Shown: in pieces, positions 61,901-64,000 of the stretch
Position numbering within the stretch: position 1 is the first letter of the stretch
Layout: each line of letters starts with the position of its first letter
Assembly: GCF_049243985.1 (NCBI RefSeq)
Contig: NC_135376.1
Span: 40,219,001 to 40,283,000 of the forward strand
Direction: 5' to 3'
DNA length: 64,000 nucleotides
From: Paroedura picta
Taxonomy: Eukaryota > Chordata > Lepidosauria > Squamata > Gekkonidae
The notes under the pieces: generated by a model
Told to the model about the DNA's origin: nothing
The model's input: the letters and a program-made list of their open reading frames with translations, nothing else
Databases searched by the model: none
Program-made: the position numbers and the translations under genes

Positions 61901-63464
61901 ATAACTTCTCCTGAAGACATGAGAGAACCAGAGGAGAAAATTAATTCAAAGAAACTTTTTCACCTTTGGATGCAAAATGATGACACAGAGCTATGAGAGA
62001 GCCACCAACACAGGGCAAACTGTTATTCCAGCCAACAGAGAGTTAACACAGTAGGTTTGCCTCATGCTAATGAAAAAAGTCAGGGTAGCATTTAAAGAAT
62101 CTAATAATGACAACAGCAAAGTAGCATTTGATTGCCTTCTCACTTTGGCTTGCCACGGCAAAATTGAACAGGTGTGGAAAGGAAGCTGTTTTATTTGATG
62201 CTCTGCATCTACAGGTAGAAAGGAAGAATGTAAACATGTTGATTCTTCTTGTCTACTCACATTTGATGAGCCATCAAATTATTTTGATCTGTTCTAAGAA
62301 TATGAGTTGCTACTTTGTAGTGATTCCATTCTAACCTGATAAAATGGTCCTGTAAGATAGTACTGGATGGTTTGACTCATCTTCTGGGATCTATCCTGTG
62401 AGTGCTGCAACTTTTCATTTTGTCTCCCCAATGCTATTTAATATTATTCATCACTTTAGAGTGCAGTGTCATCAGCATGCAGATTATATCCAGTTCTGTT
62501 TTCATTTCTTGTTGACCACAACAAATTCATCTTCAGACACACATCCTCTCACCTTTTAGTTTACATTTTAAGAATGTGTCCTTTGGGCTGATATTCTCTT
62601 TTCTACTTCCTGTTCCTCTCATTTCCCATTTATTTAATGGGCATTCCTCACCTGGTTACTCTTCTTCCTGATAGGAGGGCAGCATTTGTAGTATGTGCCT
62701 CCTGGAGGAATGCATTCAGATGACAGGCTGAGGTAGTGGTGGGTGGTTTCTACAGTGATTGGTGCTCCATTTTGACGGGCTTTCTTGATAATGGGCAAAG
62801 CTTCAGCAGAGGACAGGTGAGTGATGTGGCATGGCACCCTATACGATTGAAAACAGAAGATGATTAAGGTTTCATCAGTACATCTCAGCCTGGCTGATCA
62901 CTTTAGTCTGTGGTATCTGGGGACAATTTAGAGAGATTCTATAGCAAATATTTTTTCTATATCATTTGTTTTAAAATTTTGAAATTTTCAAATATTTTGT
63001 CGGTGTTTTAAAACTAAGTTTGTATGATATTTTTTTGATGGGTAGCCTTGTCGATCTGCACTAGAACACCAAGATTTGAGTCAAGTATCACCTTAAAGAC
63101 CAAGAAGGTTTCCAGGGTATGAGCTTTCTTTAGATTCATGAGTCATACACAAGTGTGATACCTCCACCCTTCCTTGCAACACTAGTAATACGCATTAGAT
63201 TCCTTTCATGTTTCTGCATCCCAAATACAGCTGACCATCAGGCACAGTTTTGCCATGGTCCCTACAGCTTGCCACTAGCTTCCTCTGTGGACATTTCACA
63301 CCATGCTCCAAACCATGCTCCAGGGGAAAAAAGCCAAAAAGTCAAATTGGCAAGAAGGCCATTTTCTCACTTGTATTGGAGACAGAGTTCAGCAATGGTG
63401 AGTGTGGCTTCCACTTCCATAGCATCAGGGTGTGAGTCCAAGAATGGGCTGTACTCTGTGGTGT
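58831..63464 (-). CDS. ALN: allantoinase, C-terminal part (last six coding exons)
   Basis: Allantoinase is an amidohydrolase (cyclic amidohydrolase family with dihydroorotase) that opens allantoin to allantoate. Six exons encode about 262 C-terminal residues: 63371-63464, 62652-62838, 61772-61910, 60737-60909, 59095-59127 and 58831-58992. All joins keep phase, all borders are AG and GT, and no stop intervenes. Family signatures are [26 protein letters not shown] with its metal-binding His, [19 protein letters not shown], and [16 protein letters not shown]. The catalytic SDHSPC motif reads SAHTPC, so the proton-shuttling Asp is absent. The product may be inactive or reused. The coding sequence is otherwise orderly, so this is a recent loss or a functional change rather than an old wreck. 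N-terminal exons lie beyond the window. Confidence 0.93.
59095..59127 (-). CDS. ALN: allantoinase micro-exon ([11 protein letters not shown])
   Basis: 33 nt encode [11 protein letters not shown], matching the amphibian VKEDMIQHKNK step. The acceptor is ctcccttag and the donor is gtacag. It keeps phase 0 on both sides. Confidence 0.88.
59266..59611. mobile_element. non-autonomous hAT element in allantoinase intron
   Basis: Inverted ends cagtgatccccaacctttt and gggggttggggaccactg are flanked by a perfect 8-bp TSD ccctaagc (59258-59265 and 59612-59619). It shares its terminal 70 bp or so with 43730-44166 (gcttgacaattttactgagg) but has a GC-rich interior of its own. Confidence 0.93.
59620..60736. 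other. allantoinase intron, nothing recognised
   Basis: No repeat or exon was assigned between the hAT element and the exon at 60737. Confidence 0.5.
60737..60909 (-). CDS. ALN: allantoinase exon ([14 protein letters not shown]...)
   Basis: 173 nt complete Gly and encode [40 protein letters not shown] and [17 protein letters not shown]. The acceptor is tctcacag and the donor is gtaaca. Confidence 0.95.
60910..61771. other. allantoinase intron, nothing recognised
   Basis: AT-rich intron without an assigned repeat. Confidence 0.5.
61772..61910 (-). CDS. ALN: allantoinase exon with SAHTPC in place of SDHSPC
   Basis: 139 nt encode [40 protein letters not shown] and IASLQF plus one base of Gly. 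The codon at 61857-61859 is GCC (Ala) where active allantoinases have Asp. The acceptor is gtcttcag and the donor is gtaaga. Confidence 0.95.
61911..62651. other. allantoinase intron, nothing recognised
   Basis: AT-rich intron without an assigned repeat. Confidence 0.5.
62652..62838 (-). CDS. ALN: allantoinase exon ([14 protein letters not shown]...)
   Basis: 187 nt complete Lys and encode [40 protein letters not shown] and [20 protein letters not shown] and NQ. It carries metal-binding His residues in CHITHLS and ETTHHY. The acceptor is gtatag and the donor is gtgagg. Confidence 0.95.
63070..63140 (+). repeat. dispersed 'caccttaaagaccaa' repeat fragment
   Basis: tcaccttaaagaccaagaag then ttccagggtatgagctttc matches a dispersed amniote repeat also glimpsed near 3243-3290, 5060-5115 and 20325-20360. 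The superfamily is unknown to me. Confidence 0.4.
63371..63464 (-). CDS. ALN: allantoinase exon ([20 protein letters not shown])
   Basis: 94 nt encode [20 protein letters not shown] and then [11 protein letters not shown] plus two bases of Lys. The acceptor is tgcccacacag and the donor is gtgaga. Confidence 0.93.
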
Positions 63465-63519
63465 CTGTGTGGGCAGGGGAGGAAAAAAATTAAAGAAACA
63501 CACTCAAATCACTTTGATG

Positions 63520-64000
63520 TTATCCCCTATTGTTTTATTTATCTGTTTATTTAAAATAATAATTGTATCCCGCCTTATCTCTGCAAACTTAAGGCAGCTT
63601 ACAAAATAGCTACAGGATAAGACATCACAAGTGTCCAACAAGCTAAAACCAGGGCAGAATTTAAAACACAGAGCTACAAATCAGTGCAGATTTAACAGAG
63701 CTAAAATAGTTTACCCTCCAACAAATGCCCCCTGGAACACTGCACGTTTTTCATATTATCCATCCTATATCGTGAATCTCCTTAGTGGATAAAGATTCCA
63801 TTTAGAATACTGGGGTGCCAAGGGGCAATCTGGTACATATGCTGAAGAGATAAAAATAGGATCCAAATCTTTTTGTAGATCTCTGATTACCAGCTGACTG
63901 GCCACAGTCATGCATTTAGACATTAACATCCAATCTTGACTACTGTAACACACTACGTTGGGTTGCTCCTGAAGGAGGTTCAGCATATTCAGCTAATCCA
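63520..64000 (-). mobile_element. L2-like LINE 3' region, minus strand
   Basis: The forward text tttatctgtttatttaaaat, then tgtatcccgccttatctctg and aaggcagcttacaaaatagc is a reversed L2-like tail. Further on, gactactgtaacacactacg resembles the reversed 'gtagtccagtc' body of squamate L2-like repeats. It continues beyond the window. Confidence 0.5.

Noticed and set aside
1-64000. CRISPR array, bacterial operon or prophage
   Set aside because: All recognisable genes are split vertebrate genes and all direct repeats fit SINE, LINE, hAT or minisatellite structures. No retroviral gag, pol or env or paired LTRs were recognised either.

Overview
This is a piece of a vertebrate nuclear genome, most likely from a squamate reptile. 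The evidence is split genes with GT-AG introns, BovB (RTE) LINEs, CR1, L2-like and L1 LINEs, a Sauria-type tRNA SINE with an RTE-like tail, 5S-rRNA-derived SINEs and many non-autonomous hAT elements. The mix would fit a gecko-like lineage, but the species cannot be fixed from the sequence alone.

Three host genes were rebuilt exon by exon from recognisable protein families, splice sites and phase. (1) ARMC8, + strand, 1482..30321: the last 17 constitutive coding exons (528 codons plus stop, matching the C-terminal 528 residues of the 673-residue human protein as recalled). The 5' exons lie before the window. A further 60-nt in-phase exon-like segment sits at 2761..2820. (2) AGXT, - strand, 55673 down to 37941: all 11 coding exons, 421 residues, with an upstream start that adds a mitochondrial presequence and a C-terminal SKL peroxisomal signal. 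(3) Allantoinase, - strand, 63464 down to 58831: the last six coding exons. The catalytic Asp of the usual SDH motif reads Ala. ARMC8 and AGXT converge tail to tail; allantoinase and AGXT lie in tandem. The last two act at connected steps, because purine breakdown through allantoin ends in glyoxylate and AGXT removes glyoxylate.

The rest is introns and intergenic DNA rich in mobile elements, many with readable target-site duplications (TSDs). The clearest are a young 5'-truncated BovB with an unbroken reverse transcriptase frame between ARMC8 and AGXT (32843..34531, 11-bp TSD); a second BovB in AGXT intron 2 (48117..50640, 9-bp TSD) split by an L1 fragment (48920..50149, 12-bp TSD); hAT elements at 26598, 29734, 36234, 40371, 43321, 43730 and 59266 with 8-bp TSDs; a CpG-rich Harbinger-like element at 22833..23166; and a Sauria-type SINE at 13978..14261. 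No rRNA, true tRNA gene, CRISPR array or retroviral element was recognised. Most other open frames are shadows of repeats or chance.
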